Of a stretch of DNA of 64,000 nt, positions 45,053 through 57,123 are shown piece by piece. This DNA comes from Latrodectus hesperus (lineage: Eukaryota; Arthropoda; Arachnida; Araneae; Theridiidae), in contig JAJQOW010000021.1 in NCBI GenBank assembly GCA_037975125.1, forward strand, positions 1,306,501 to 1,370,500, written 5' to 3'. Made by a program: the position numbers and the translations under genes. The stretch's first letter is position 1. Every line of letters starts with the position of its first letter. The notes beneath the pieces are model-generated. The model was not told the origin of the DNA. It ran no database searches and saw nothing but the letters and a program-made list of their open reading frames with translations.

Positions 45053-45679
45053 TGTTTCAGACTAAGTAGCGCAGATTTGATGATAGTAATGAAAAAAAGA
45101 TGGTAGTCCGTAAGCTCATTATGGAAGAAAATTTGATGTGAAAACACTCGTGTATTCTCTTTTTGAAATGTCTATAACATTTTAAATATGCATAACATTA
45201 AATGCCAAACAAGAAAAATATACATGAAATGATTAAAAAATATAATTTTCTTAACTAAAAAATATTTATTTTATTCAATTGAAACATGTAAAAATAATCT
45301 CATTTAAATATGCATTTTCTACTTAGAAAGGTAATAACCTAAAAAAAACGTTTTAAAATAACATTTAGGGAAATTTTGTTGCTGAAACAAATGGAATTTT
45401 AAAATAATTAATGTGATTGCTTTTATTATAATCATAAATGTCAAAAAAAAACAATGATCTTATTTTTAAATGCTGAAATATCGAAAAGAAAAATCCATTT
45501 TTATTAATGTTTGCAATTGATGAAAATATATTATATATTTGAATACGTATATAATGCGAATATACAGACAAGAAATAAATCTTTGTAAGTAACAGACATT
45601 AGGGAATTTACTGTCCTTTTATAATCTGCTTAAAGATAAATTGCTTTTACGGATTATAACGGAGGAATTGTGAGAAACA
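45050..45679. other. AT-rich stretch
   Basis: No supported feature. Confidence 0.4.
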
Positions 45680-45782
45680 TCTAAGTAGCCAACCGGACTG
45701 AACAAAGAACAGATTGACCATGGCAGGATTTACCACCAGGCGTCTTCTTCACTTTAAGATCAGCAGGATCAAAGAATTCTTA
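45680..45782 (-). other. Coding-like island, unidentified
   Basis: About 100 bp of higher GC, open on the minus strand (EFFDPADLKVKKTPGGKSCH...RLAT then stop). No convincing acceptor and no family recognised; could be an old exon or an element fragment. Confidence 0.2.
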
Positions 45783-46134
45783 ATTATTATTCTGAGTGCT
45801 CTTTATCTCAAGATTTGGAACTTGACGTTTTGACAACATGTATCCATTCAGATTATATTATCAGTACGACAATAATCTTCATGAAAAGTTCCTAAATTCC
45901 CCGAAATATTGCTTACAAAATATGCGCTGATGTGAGTATCTCCTTATTTACGAAACATCTTATATTTTACTTGCTTTAAATATTACTTAGTTTTACTGAA
46001 TTTCGTACCCCTTTTAAGATCTGATGCACTAACATGAATCTTCCATGGACAGAGAATAATAACAAGCAGAATGAAATATTGTATAAATGAATGTCATTGA
46101 GAGTAGCATTATTGCAATGTATTTTTTGTTTCTG

Positions 46135-46526
46135 TTTATGACACTTGGACAAGCCAAGTTCACTATGCCTTTGTCAGTGCGAATTAAGTCAATAGAGAGC
46201 GCCTTTCGTTTGGATATGAGCACCACGAAGGTGAAAGTACGACTTTGCTCTTTTTAAAGTTTCTCGTAATTTTGAACCATGGTCAGGTGACGTGGCCACA
46301 CCTGAGCTGGCACCTTCCTCTCCACATCCACGCCACACCAGCGGAAGGACTTTGGACGTCACATATTAACATGAACACGTCCCCAATCCATAGAGTTCCA
46401 GCAACCCAGTGAAGGAGAGTACACCGTGGTCACCCTACCCAACCACTGCCCTGCGGCAAATGATGCTTCACTTTGCTGAGCTTACGGGAAGCGGCGTGAA
46501 GCTACTGAGCCACTGGAGCTCGTTTG
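46135..46526 (-). mobile_element. Chimeric SINE (SINE-F head and body with SINE-B 3' module)
   Basis: On the minus strand this begins with a tRNA-like head (CCAGTGGCTCAGTAGCTTCA, A-box-like). A GC-rich body follows (CTGGTGTGGCGTGGATGTGG, then GGTTCAAAATTACGAG), and then directly the SINE-B 3' module (GAGCAAAGTCGTACTTTCAC ... GCTTGTCCAAGTGTCAT). The whole is flanked by TTGTTTCTG at 46126-46134 and 46527-46535, so the fused unit probably inserted in one event. The SINE-B head and centre are absent. Confidence 0.6.
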
Positions 46527-46535
46527 TTGTTTCTG

Positions 46536-49500
46536 ATTACCGAAAACGAAAAACAAAACCAATCTTTCATAATTTTTAATAATGATCATGTGCTGAGATG
46601 CATATTTTTTTATTGCATCATTTATTAACTGCATATTTAACCGATACAAAGATGATAAAAATTGTTAATATTTAACGTTTAAAAAATTGCTTTTGAAATT
46701 AATTCTGAAAAAATAGTGTAAAGCATATTTTAGAGAATTATAAAGCATATTTAAAAATTAAAGAATAGCATATTTACTTAGAAATAATATGATTGAGCTT
46801 AATTTTTTTAAATTAAGTTATTTTTTGAATTTACTATTTAAGTTTGATGTATTTATATTGGATCAAAAGTAATACATATCGAAACATAAAGGAACATAAC
46901 TGAATAGGTCTAAATTCTAATTTTCGATATTAAACTTATTTAGGCTTATTTTAAGACGATAGATAGACACACTGAAAATGCTAATTTAAAGTATAAAAAA
47001 TATGTAAAGTGTTTGAAACGTAATACAAAATATAAAATTATAACAATTTTGAAGTTTTAAATAAATTTCTAGGAACGTATCAAGCCCATTAAATTTATAA
47101 ATACATTAAACATGACACATCTATTTAGAGCTACAATATGCTGTGTTGAATCTTTCAAAATAAAAGTGAGAAATAAAAATGTTTATTTATAATTTAAATA
47201 TGTTTTTAGTGAATATTAATTTTTAGTTTATTCTAAAATTCATGAGTTTAATTTATTAATAAAAGCAATGAATCAAGATTTATGAAATTAAAAGTCATGG
47301 ATAAAATCAGATATTCAAGATTAAAATTACAAATGGATACATTAACATTATTTTATAGATGATAATTTTATAATATTAAATTCAATATACGTTTATAGAA
47401 TGTATTGAAAACGCTATTATACTTCTTGATATATATGTCTAAATTTTCTGATACTCAAAAATTTAATGTAAATCATATTAACTGTTTGAATATTTATTAA
47501 TAACTGGTAGGATATATCCTCTCAATTTAGATGATGTTGCAACATGAAAATACCATATATATGATGCAAAAATGACGCAAAACACGAGAAAAACAAACAA
47601 ACCTGACAACAAAAATTCAAACTGGTAACACCAAAGTTAAAACTGACAACATTTAAAATCAAAAATAAAGGACGCCAGATTTGGCGAGAAATCTTTTGGG
47701 GGATATATAATAAATTTACAAAAGATAATCTACAAATGCCTTTTCATATAATGATAATCAAACCATTTTAATTGTATATTAAAGGAGTTGTAACTTAAAA
47801 TATGTATGAGAAATATATGAGCATTGACAGAGCAATTCAAAACTAAAGTATTTAGTACCCGTTAAAATTATTGTCTATCATAACATCTCACTTCATATTC
47901 CTTACTAAAATCCGTGTTACTAAAATTGCTTTAGTTTGTACCCCATTTGTTTTAAATTTTGCAAATTTTTATCTCCTAAATTTAGTTAACCGTTTTAGTT
48001 AACTACGCCGATCGTGAATAATGTCTCCGATACCTTTCAAATAAAAAAATCTCTCGAGGTCAAATGGAGATGTAAGTTATTAAATAAATCACGTATAAAG
48101 AAAATAAATAAGAGACAAATTTTCACAGAATATTGACATCAAGAAATAGCAAATTCCAAGAATGTCCGTCTTAACTGCAACCGCGGTCATTTCAGCACAC
48201 TTCTATTATGTCATTATGAAAAAATATGTTGTTATGAAAAATTTAATGATAAAAATAAGTTATCATCAAAGTTTTCATAATTATTTTGATATTTCTATAT
48301 ACATACAAGCAATTTTGAATATTTTTTTAAAAATACTAAAAGCAGAATCGGTAAATTTTATTTTATATATAAATAATGGGAATACATATTAGGAATGAAA
48401 AACACTTTAAAAGAATACTTCATCAATAAAGAAAAATGAAAAATTCTGCACTAATGGAAGCTGCGAAAAATCTTGCTTAATATAGAAGCTATTTTTAAAT
48501 TTAAATAAATGTAAGCAATGTTATTAAAGCAAAATTCGAAAAGAGAACTGAGAGAACTATTTCTATCGCTAATTTAAATTTACATTATTGTGCTAATACC
48601 TGCAAAAATAAAGCAATGTAATTTTTTTATGTTTGTAATTGCGTTTAACTTTCTTGAAATTTTTTCATTTAAAGTATTTTTTTATCGGAGAATTTTTTTC
48701 TAATTATCTGTGCTTTTAAAAGCAAAATATAAATTTCTTTTTAAAATTTCTTAATTTATATCTTTTTTAAAATTTATTATTCTAACATCTATTTAAAGTT
48801 CTGAAATTAGTTTTCTCTTATATTAGAAGAACACAATTTCAACTTTATCTTAAATACTACTCTTTTCTTCCTAAATAAAAGTACAATTGATATTATCCCA
48901 CAGTGATAATAATCAAAAAAGAGAAATTCATGCCTAGCTTTCAAAATATATTTAAAATACATAAAAATTTAATGAGGAAGTTATAAAAACTGGTGTAATC
49001 TTTATTTTTATAAAAAAAAACTTATCTTCAAACATAAATTTTCATCAAGTGTGTCAAAAAGTTTGTGACTCTGTAATCAAAACTTTAAAATCTGTCTATA
49101 ATAGTAATATAAAAAAATATTCCAAGTACTTAATTCTTCTTGAAAAATAATTCTTGAATATCCCTATTACTTTTAAAATGTTGATAAATAAATAATAAGA
49201 AGCTTTATTATAAATATTAAAGATAGTGAATTTCCTTTCTTATATTTAATAAATTATTAAACATATTTTTCGCAAAAAATAACTTATTTTATTTCATACA
49301 CTGAATATTTATAAGCACTTTTGGCCTTAAGCATTAGACTGAGTATTCCACATTAAAAAAATGTGTATTTTTGTATTTAATTACAGAAACATATTTTGCA
49401 TACATCCGTATTTACTTTGCTTAGAAACCATTAATAAATCATCCAATATTAAAACTTTTAATTATATAAATAAATATTGTTAGACAACAAAACTACAAGA

Positions 49501-49578
49501 AAGATTTACTTTTTTTCTCATTATGACTTTTATATACATATAGTAATAAAAACAGGCTAATCATAAAATAGAAAATGA
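46536..49578. other. AT-rich stretch
   Basis: Three kilobases with no coding-like island or element that I can support. Confidence 0.5.
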
Positions 49579-49598
49579 AAACGGGCCATGGCCCGTTT
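49579..49598. repeat. Perfect 20-bp palindrome
   Basis: AAACGGGCCATGGCCCGTTT is its own reverse complement and is GC-rich in AT-rich surroundings. Confidence 0.95.
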
Positions 49599-49795
49599 GA
49601 CCAGGAGTGTTGAGCAAAGCTTTATATATCTTCCATCTAAGAACATGGCCATCTAACTTAATAATGGCCCTAGAGCTTAGGTGGTGGAAGTTCCCAGAAC
49701 TATCTATTCCTTACCAAAACGTGTCAAGTCATCAAGAATCTCGCAAAAAAGTAGCCAAGCTGCCAAATTACTGGAAAAGCCGTTCTTAACGTAAA
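49599..49795 (+). other. Coding-like island, unidentified
   Basis: GC-richer than its flanks. After an acceptor-like CTAGAGCTTAG at about 49680 it reads VVEVPRTIYSLPKRVKSS, then QKSSQAAKLLEKPFLT and a stop. No family recognised; exon, element fragment or chance are all possible. Confidence 0.2.
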
Positions 49796-50662
49796 ATACG
49801 TCTACATCGCGTGATTGTTTGTCTCACTGAGATATTTCAAGATGAATACAAGAAATATTTACCAGCTTTGTAAAAATATATTCTTTTATCTACTATTAAC
49901 GATATACTGAAATAGATAATTAGTTTCAATATAAATTGAATTTACATGTACTAAAGCTATTTGTACTTTTTTAAAATTAATTTTGTGTTCCTTTTATTCT
50001 ATTTAAGACTATGCATTTTTTATATCTTATCTTTTTATGCCTTTGGTTTTAACTTTTTATCTCATTATTTTTCGAGCTTTTTACATCCAGAAAATTCTCC
50101 ATTCCTTTATATAGAGTCTCAAATAAATATTTTACCTTTATGCATGTATTTTTTATTCAATAAAATTTTTAAGATACTTTAAAAATGTTTTAAATTTCAG
50201 AATGCATACTCAATAATTTTGTCACAACAAGGTTATAAAATATTACTATTTAACCACAAATGTTAAAACAATGTAAAATCGTACACTCTGAAGCTGAATT
50301 ATTGCGTCATGTTTCTATCAAGTATGTCTGGCGACCAATGCTGCTAAATACAGCACATTCTCTAGTGTCTTTGAAATTCAGTTCAGTGACAAGATAAATT
50401 TGAATGAATATTTTCTTTTCCAAAATTTAACCCAAATTCTGTAGTAAAACGTAAGTTCTTTAAATATATGACGAGAATAGATCCTTGGTTTTTGGTATAA
50501 TGCTTTTTAAATCAGTCAAATGGAACATACATTAGTTTTTGGTTTGAGAATGATGTCTTTCTTAATTATCACAATTTTAAAATTCAATAAAATATATTCG
50601 AAACCAGTAAAGATCTATTGCTGTCATAATGAGAATATTTTTCATTTTTAGATCATATTTGG

Positions 50663-50668
<6 letters not shown>
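49796..50668. other. AT-rich stretch
   Basis: No supported feature. Confidence 0.4.

Positions 50669-50696
<28 letters not shown>
50669..50696. repeat. (TA)n, left flank of the mariner-superfamily element
   Basis: Short TA tract ending at the TA target of the element that starts at 50697. Confidence 0.95.
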
Positions 50697-50699
<3 letters not shown>

Positions 50700-52273
50700 G
50701 GTGTCCAGAAAAGGACTCCCTGATTTCAAAATTAAATATCTCGAAAACAAAGATCGATAGAGGATTGCAGTAAACGGCATGTTTATAGTGAAAATTGTAA
50801 GAACTTTATACAGCAGTTTGAAATAATAGTTACAAAAGCTGCAAATAGATGGCGCTGTAATCACAATACGTAATGCCTAGTATAAATAGTGATCCGAAGC
50901 CCAGAGCGATCAGTCCCACAATTGAAGCGTGAAAGGAGTTTAGCGTACCGAAGGAAGAGATTTATTCCATGTACTTCATTGAACAACGCGTTTTTCTGGT
51001 GCTAGAGTACCACAGGTTAAAAGAGAGTCCTACGGCAACAAGGCACAGTTTTCAAGAACGATTTAATGTTCCAAAAGGACCCGATGCGAAAACCATTCTT
51101 ACGCTCTTCACCAAATTTCAACGAACAGGCAACGTAACTGATGATCTAGTGGGGAATGTTGGCCGTAAGCAAACTGCAGTTACGCCTGAAAATGTCGCCA
51201 CAGTTTCTGGAATTATTCAGCAAAATCAAAAGTCATCCGTCCGCAGAATTGCATCTGAGTCTGGTTTGAAGCGCTCCAGCACGTAGAAAATACTGAGAAA
51301 GTGCGTGCACATGTTTCCATTCAAAATTCTAATTCACCAGGCCATACCCGTTCGAGCTGTGTTACAAAGGGTTGACTTTGCTAAGCAGATGCTCACAATG
51401 ATTGATAGTGAAGGATTTGATGTTGTATGCATCTGGTTTACAGATGAAGTACACTTCATTTGAATGGATTCGTGAATAAACAGAACTGGCGATTTTGGGG
51501 TTCCTAAAATCCATATTGGTGTGAAGCGAAACTCCTGTATTCTTCTAAAGTTACTGTGTGGGCTGCCGTATGCAGCAGAGGCATTATTGGCCCTTTTCTC
51601 ATTCAAGAAATGGTCACTAGTGAACGTTACGTTGCAATTTTGGAACAATTTATCGCACACAGCAAGTGCTAGAGGATTGACCACATACTGAATGGTTTAT
51701 GCAAGATGGAACCCACCACATCGTACCGAACAAGTGTTTCGCTTTCTTGATGAATCCTTCGGGAATCCAGTCATTGTTTTGGAATATTCCAAATTTACTG
51801 GTGCAGGCATGGATTACCCCCAATATTCTCCGGATTTGACTCCCTGTGACTATTTTTTGTGGGGCGCATTGAAAGACATTGTCTACTCGAAGCATCTCGC
51901 CACGCTAGACGAGCTTGAATCGGCAATCTGTGTTTCATGTGAATCTATTTCTGTTGAGACACTACGAAATGTGGTAGCAAATTTCATTCTTCGTTTGCGC
52001 CACATCTGTAGGGTCAATGGTGAACATTTTGAAAACACTGTGATGTGATTTTTTGCAAAGAATGTTTTCATACGATTATTTCATTTATGTATGCTGATAT
52101 GAGCTGTACAGTGTACAGCGCCATCTGTTAGCAGCTTTTGTAACTATTATTTTAAACTGCTGTATAAAATTCTTACAGCTTTCATATAAAACATACCGTT
52201 TACTGCATTCCTCTATCGATCTTTGTTTTCGAGATATTTAATTTTGAAATCAGGGAGTCCTTTTCTGGACACC

Positions 52274-52276
<3 letters not shown>
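50697..52276 (+). mobile_element. IS630-Tc1-mariner element with about 162-bp TIRs
   Basis: A 1580-bp element with near-identical terminal inverted repeats of about 162 bp (50697-50859 and 52115-52276), starting CAGGGTGTCCAGAAAAGGAC and reaching AGATGGCGCTGTA. TA lies on both sides, inside a TA array. The TIRs are much longer than the 20-30 bp of classical mariners. The coding region lies between them on the plus strand. The TIRs are better preserved than the gene. Confidence 0.92.
50969..52048 (+). pseudogene. Mariner-superfamily transposase (DUF4817-type N-terminus), broken
   Basis: From the ATG at 50969 the frame gives an N-terminal helix-turn-helix of the DUF4817 type (FIEQRVFLVLEYHRLKES ... 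RFNVPKGPDAKTILTL). It reaches a TAG at 51284-51286. The same frame then has WFTDEVHFI with the first catalytic Asp codon at 51443, and a TGA at 51461. The second Asp (QDG, codon 51705) is out of frame with the third (SPDLTPCDYFLWG, codon 51848). The latter lies in the frame open from 51692 to 52048. Allowing for one lost base, about 47 residues separate the second and third Asp. At least two stops and two frameshifts rule out function. Confidence 0.88.

Positions 52277-52335
<59 letters not shown>
52277..52335. repeat. (TA)n, right flank of the mariner-superfamily element
   Basis: About 58 bp of TA. Confidence 0.95.
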
Positions 52336-52338
<3 letters not shown>

Positions 52339-53980
52339 AAACAAATTAAAATGTGCACTTTTTAGAATTTTTTAATAATTACTCTATACTTGCACAATTA
52401 ATTTTTTTAAAATCATATTATATTAATCATTTTATTTATAATTATGATCGCATTTTTAAAATCAGGAATATTGAAATTATGATATGCATTTGATTCTATC
52501 TATTTCTTCAATATATTCTCTGTGAAGTACTAAATTTGTTCATTTTTCAATTTATGCAAAAATCTCAGATATTAACAATAGCAATTTTAAGTATAAGATA
52601 CTAAAAGAGTGTAAGCAGACACGAAATAAATAAGATGCATTTTGTTACCACTCCTGAAGTGCACTATTTTGAAAGTTGAATGAGTTTAGCAGAGTTTTGC
52701 TGGAGTTTAAATATTCAACAATGCTCCCTAGTGCACTTTAGAAATCAGATTCCACCGCTTACAGGAATGGGTTCGGTGAAGATTCTGATACTCACCTGCA
52801 TTATGTCCACTGGAACTCTTTGGAAGTTCTAATCGATTTCTAATAATCAATGGATTCTAAAACGAAAACGTTCTTGATCAACAAAGATGCCTAAAAGAAA
52901 TAGTTTATCTTGGAAGATATTACTTTTTTCAAACTGAAAGATCTTTCATAAGAGTCACAATATGTTATTGTTAATTTTCAGAAATGTAATAATTTAAAGG
53001 ATTCAATGACATACCAAAAATTTCCATTTTTCTCAGCGTTTTCTGAAAATATTAATGCATGAGAGAAAACTTTTTTATGAGTTTATTCTTCTATGATTTC
53101 TGGCAAAGACTTCAATACACTATTCAAATATTTTTTTTAACAAAAATAATCTTTTATTAACTGTACACTGAAATAAAGATTTACTTTATTATAAATTGAG
53201 TTTATGGACTTGTAAAGTCATTTGTATTTTCTAAATATCTGTTTAAGTTCACATCATTTTATTTAAAACAAATGACTTATTTAATAATCACATGTCATGC
53301 ATATTTCTTTTAATACATTTGATAAAAAATAAATTTTATACATATGTTTAAAACTCATATTTATAGATACTTTTAAGAAAATCTTTATTACAGTTACAAA
53401 ATAAAAAAAGTAAAAACAGTCAACATTAAATTCAGAGTAATTACCACGCAAAAAATAATAAATTTAATTATATAACAAGATTGAAATAAAATACTTTGAA
53501 ATCGTAATGTATCTATCGGATTTTCTAAGAGTAAATCCATATGCCAAGGCATTACCAATAGGATTTCTATTTTCTAGAATATTAGTATTTTTAATATTTA
53601 TAAAAAATTCTTATTTTTTGTTATATTATTAATCATCTTGAGAAAAGATTATAATTTTCCATGAAAGATTTATTAATATCGTAAAGATACTTTTTAGAAT
53701 AAACTAACACGATTTTCGCTTTTAAAGACACTTCATTACAAAAATTCAATAGGATTGGAAAGATTTGATACCTATCTAAAAACTTAGCATTTATGCTTGG
53801 TTTACATATTATTGAAATGTTTGAATATATCGTTTTAATGATTATATGAAATTCAGTATTTGCATAAATGAACTAGATCATGGAACGAGTCCAGTTTATT
53901 CGGGTTGAATATTTCCAATTGGGTCTAATTGAGAGAAAGATCTTAACAGACTTTACTGGATTTTTAAATATGGTTGGAGA
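52336..53980. other. AT-rich stretch
   Basis: A 50-80 bp segment near 52.73-52.81 kb resembles one at 35.29 kb. No gene could be supported. Confidence 0.4.
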
Positions 53981-54350
53981 TTAGTTGTTGTTACTAATGA
54001 CAGACAAGCTCGCTATGCTTGATGCCAAAGGCAACCCAAGCTCGTTATGCCTTGGACAAGCCAAGCTCGCTATGCCTTGGCTATGCGGATTTAAGTGAAA
54101 CCTACGTCTTTCGCTTTAGTCAGAGCACCATGAAGATGAAAGTACGACTTTGATCTACACACATGCCATAGGTACCCGTTTATAGGGTAGGCAACCATTT
54201 ACACCTCATTCATACAAGGAAAGGACTAAGACAGGATAGATAGAGAGAGAAAGTAACATCCAGAAAGTACATCCATGCCCGAACCGGGATTCGAACCCAG
54301 TACCTCCTTATCCGCAGTACGGCACGCTGACCACTAGACTAGCTGGGCAG
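53981..54350 (-). mobile_element. SINE-B copy 7, internally expanded
   Basis: Minus-strand copy with tRNA-like head (B box GGTTCGAATCC on minus, near 54287-54297) and (AAC)n tail. The 3' module carries extra direct repeats of AAGCTCGCTATGCTTG/CCTTGG (three times at 54005-54082), and AGAAAGTA(A)CATCC is doubled near 54250. Flanks TGGTTGGAGA and TGGTTGGAAA are the target duplication. Confidence 0.85.
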
Positions 54351-55016
54351 TGGTTGGAAATATAAACTAGCTATAGCAAGCGAAATCGTTTGTAGTAAGT
54401 TATACAGAATTTAACTCTGCAGTTTTGAGAAGCCAAAGTGAAATTTAAAAATAGCTTTCAGTGTCTTTTTCACACTAATCCACAAATATGAAAATAATTA
54501 CGTTCAATTTAATGATGATTCTATCATCGGCATCTTTCGAGCTCTAACATAATCTGTGTCTCTAAGAATTTTGCTGTTCATAATCCTACTATTCCGAGTC
54601 CAGTTGTAAAATTGTCCAATTCAGCGACAAATATAAATAATTATCAAAAGTAAGTAAAATATTATGCACAAGTCAACATTATGTATGAAGCTGTAGTATG
54701 CAGATCATTCATCAGAAACAGTATGATATCTTTTAAGTAGTACGATACGCCAATATTACTCGCTGGAATGTTAATGATAATACTACAAAGTTAATGGCTA
54801 TTAATTTTGTAAATATTCAGTAATTTAAGTATATGTGTATGTACTTCATGTTGTGTGACAATTGCAGTTTATTATATCATCTGATTTGTATATCGTTTGC
54901 TTTCCATATATCGCTTTCTGGTAAAATGTTTTAATTTAAAATTTTTGTTTCAAGAAGTATTGTTGTGGCAACGCAAACATGGTTTTCAGCGGTTTTGTTC
55001 GAATTTTCAGCAATCT
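54351..55016. other. AT-rich stretch before the SINE-D pair
   Basis: No supported gene. The open frame entering the next element from here is discussed under the rejected items. Confidence 0.4.
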
Positions 55017-55176
55017 TTCCCACCGTGGCCCTGGGTGTTTTCTTCGTTATTCTTCTGTGTTTGTACATCTGTCATTGTGCTATTTGTCCTACTATCGACG
55101 AAGACTTACAAGCGGATCTCAAGAATCAAGCATACAAGTCTGAATATATGTAATGTAATAAAATAAATAAATAAAT
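55017..55176 (+). mobile_element. SINE-D copy 1, head-less
   Basis: Starts TTCCCACCGTGGCCCTGGG and ends in an (AAAT)n tail. It matches copy 2 from 55254 onward with only a handful of differences. It begins and ends at the direct repeat TCAGCAATCT (55007-55016 and 55176-55185), so it looks like a 5'-truncated insertion. The body is open on the plus strand (FFVILLCLYICHCAICP then TIDEDLQADLKNQAYKSEYM), which is unusual for a SINE. Confidence 0.7.
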
Positions 55177-55187
55177 CAGCAATCTGG

Positions 55188-55405
55188 TGGGCGCTCCGTG
55201 ACTGAGTGGTCTAAAGCATCGCTAATCGCTTGAAGCGTGGAGTGTGGGTTCGATTCCCTCCATGGCCCTGGGTGTTTTCTTCGTTATTCTTCTGTGGTTG
55301 TACATCTGTCATTGTGCTATTTGTCCTATTATCGACGAAGACTTACAAGCGGATCTCATGAATCAAGCATACAAGTCTGAATATATGTAATGTAATTAAA
55401 TAAAT
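55188..55405 (+). mobile_element. SINE-D copy 2, with tRNA-like head
   Basis: The tRNA-like head (GGGCGCTCCGTGACTGAGTGG-type A box region; GGGTTCGATTCCC B box near 55246-55258) runs directly into the same body as copy 1 and an (AAAT)n tail. It is flanked by CAGCAATCTGG (55177-55187 and 55406-55416). It therefore inserted into the target duplication left by copy 1. Confidence 0.75.
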
Positions 55406-55617
55406 CAGCAATCTGGCTTTGTATTCAACATTGCGATGTTGGAATTTTGATAGGTCAGAGGCATTTTCATTAAAACCTAATTTTTGGCGATATCTTCTCG
55501 GAAAATTATTTTGCTTATTTTTTTTATTGTATTTATTCCCCTTTTCTTCCTTTTCATAGATCTCTAAGCTTATTTTTTTCAGCAATATATCTATAAAAGA
55601 AAATGTTGTCAATGTTT

Positions 55618-55923
55618 TTTTTTCAACGGCGGGCACTTGAGGGTTGAACCCTATGCCACAACAAGGCCAGAAACTGCTACTCATTTGTCGTTAACCAGCG
55701 GGCACCTGTCAACCAAGTCACGGAGGCGAGTAGCGTTATCCGCGTCATACCATCAAAAACCCGTTTATATGGTGGGCCACATTCATACATTATCACACAA
55801 GATAGGACGGGGAAACACAGAGAGAACAGCGAAAGAAAGCAACATCCCTGCCCAAACCGGGATTCGAACCCAGGACTCACAGCTCAGGAGTCAGGAGCGC
55901 TAACCACTCAGCCATCGGTCGGC
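55618..55923 (-). mobile_element. SINE-C copy 1
   Basis: The minus-strand head GCCGACCGATGGCTGAGTGG has B box GGTTCGAATCC (near 55858-55868 on plus). The centre resembles SINE-B (ATG...CTTTC..., TGTATGAATG, TATAAACGGGT). The 3' end is GTGCCCGCCGTTG plus poly-A (poly-T at 55615-55623). Confidence 0.85.
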
Positions 55924-56978
55924 ATGTTTTTAATGTATGCTCACTAAAAACTTCGAATTTGTGTTTTTGTAATTGTCCTTGAGAGAAGCTGAGTAAAAAA
56001 AATGAGTTTTCTTCCATTACATCATTAAAGTTGGGTGAGTTAATATATTTTTTCTTTTCACAGGATTTTTATGAAGCCAAAGTGATCTACTATTATTAGA
56101 TACTCCATTGTACGATCAGGACTTAGGCCGTGAGCCATTTTTAAGCTAATTCAAATTTTTTAGTTTTCAGACGAAACTTTTTAACTATTTTGATGTGGTA
56201 GGATTTACTCAAATAGCATAAAATTAACTTAATCAATTAATTGCCCCTTGTGTTTGCCAATACTGAAATTCAGAGATGGGGGTTTAATATATACTAAAAG
56301 ATATTATCATAAGATTCTACTGTAATATAATGTTAGGAAGAGGTAATCATCAAGGGTTAGGTTGCAGTCTGGTGAAACAGAAATAAATATTGCCATATTT
56401 AGAATTTATTTTAAATTCTATTGATGTTCTTGCTAGTGTTTAAATATAACAATCTCAACATTTCAATATTGTTTTAAGTACAATATCTTGGTATCGTCAA
56501 ATATAATTAATTGTGACTTGATAGAAATTATAGAACAATGATGTAACTCAGATAATTTATGGCAACTTGATTCCATGTCGTAGACCTAATTAGTTGTTTT
56601 AATACAATGTTAAGCCTTGTTTATCAAATATAGATTAATTCAACAAATATCCTTGAGTGAGTTTGTTTTAAATTATGTTTCTAATGGTTTTCTAAGCCTT
56701 TAAGTTTTACTTTAATAAGATTTAATAAGTGAAACAATTATGTGACTATTAAAAAAACAAAATTTGAGATTCTTTTTACTTAAATGATTTAAAAGCTCCA
56801 ATACAACATGTTCAGAAAGATGTATAAATATACTACCATAACAGTATGAATTATACCACGATTTACGCTAGATGTTTTTTAATATAATCTATTAAATTTA
56901 TAAATTAACCTATGAAATTTAGTATTAATATAAATAAGTACATTATATTTCACACAAAGGAAAGCTTTTAATATGTCA

Positions 56979-56982
<4 letters not shown>
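55924..56982. other. AT-rich stretch
   Basis: No supported feature. Confidence 0.4.

Positions 56983-57068
<86 letters not shown>
56983..57068. repeat. (TA)n array
   Basis: About 86 bp of TA. Confidence 0.97.
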
Positions 57069-57071
<3 letters not shown>

Positions 57072-57123
57072 AAGTGTATGATATTATTGATGAACTGTAC
57101 CTTTCTTACCGTTTTTAATTAAA

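Noticed and set aside
54965..55153. A 62-codon frame looking like the last exon of a membrane protein, with AATAAA after the stop
   Set aside because: The homology with the second copy begins exactly where the TCAGCAATCT direct repeat ends (55017), so the upstream part of the frame belongs to different DNA. The body is treated as a retro-inserted element.
55637..55903. 88-codon plus-strand frame at 55.6-55.9 kb
   Set aside because: It lies entirely within a minus-strand SINE-C copy; the similar frame at 57138-57440 has the same explanation.
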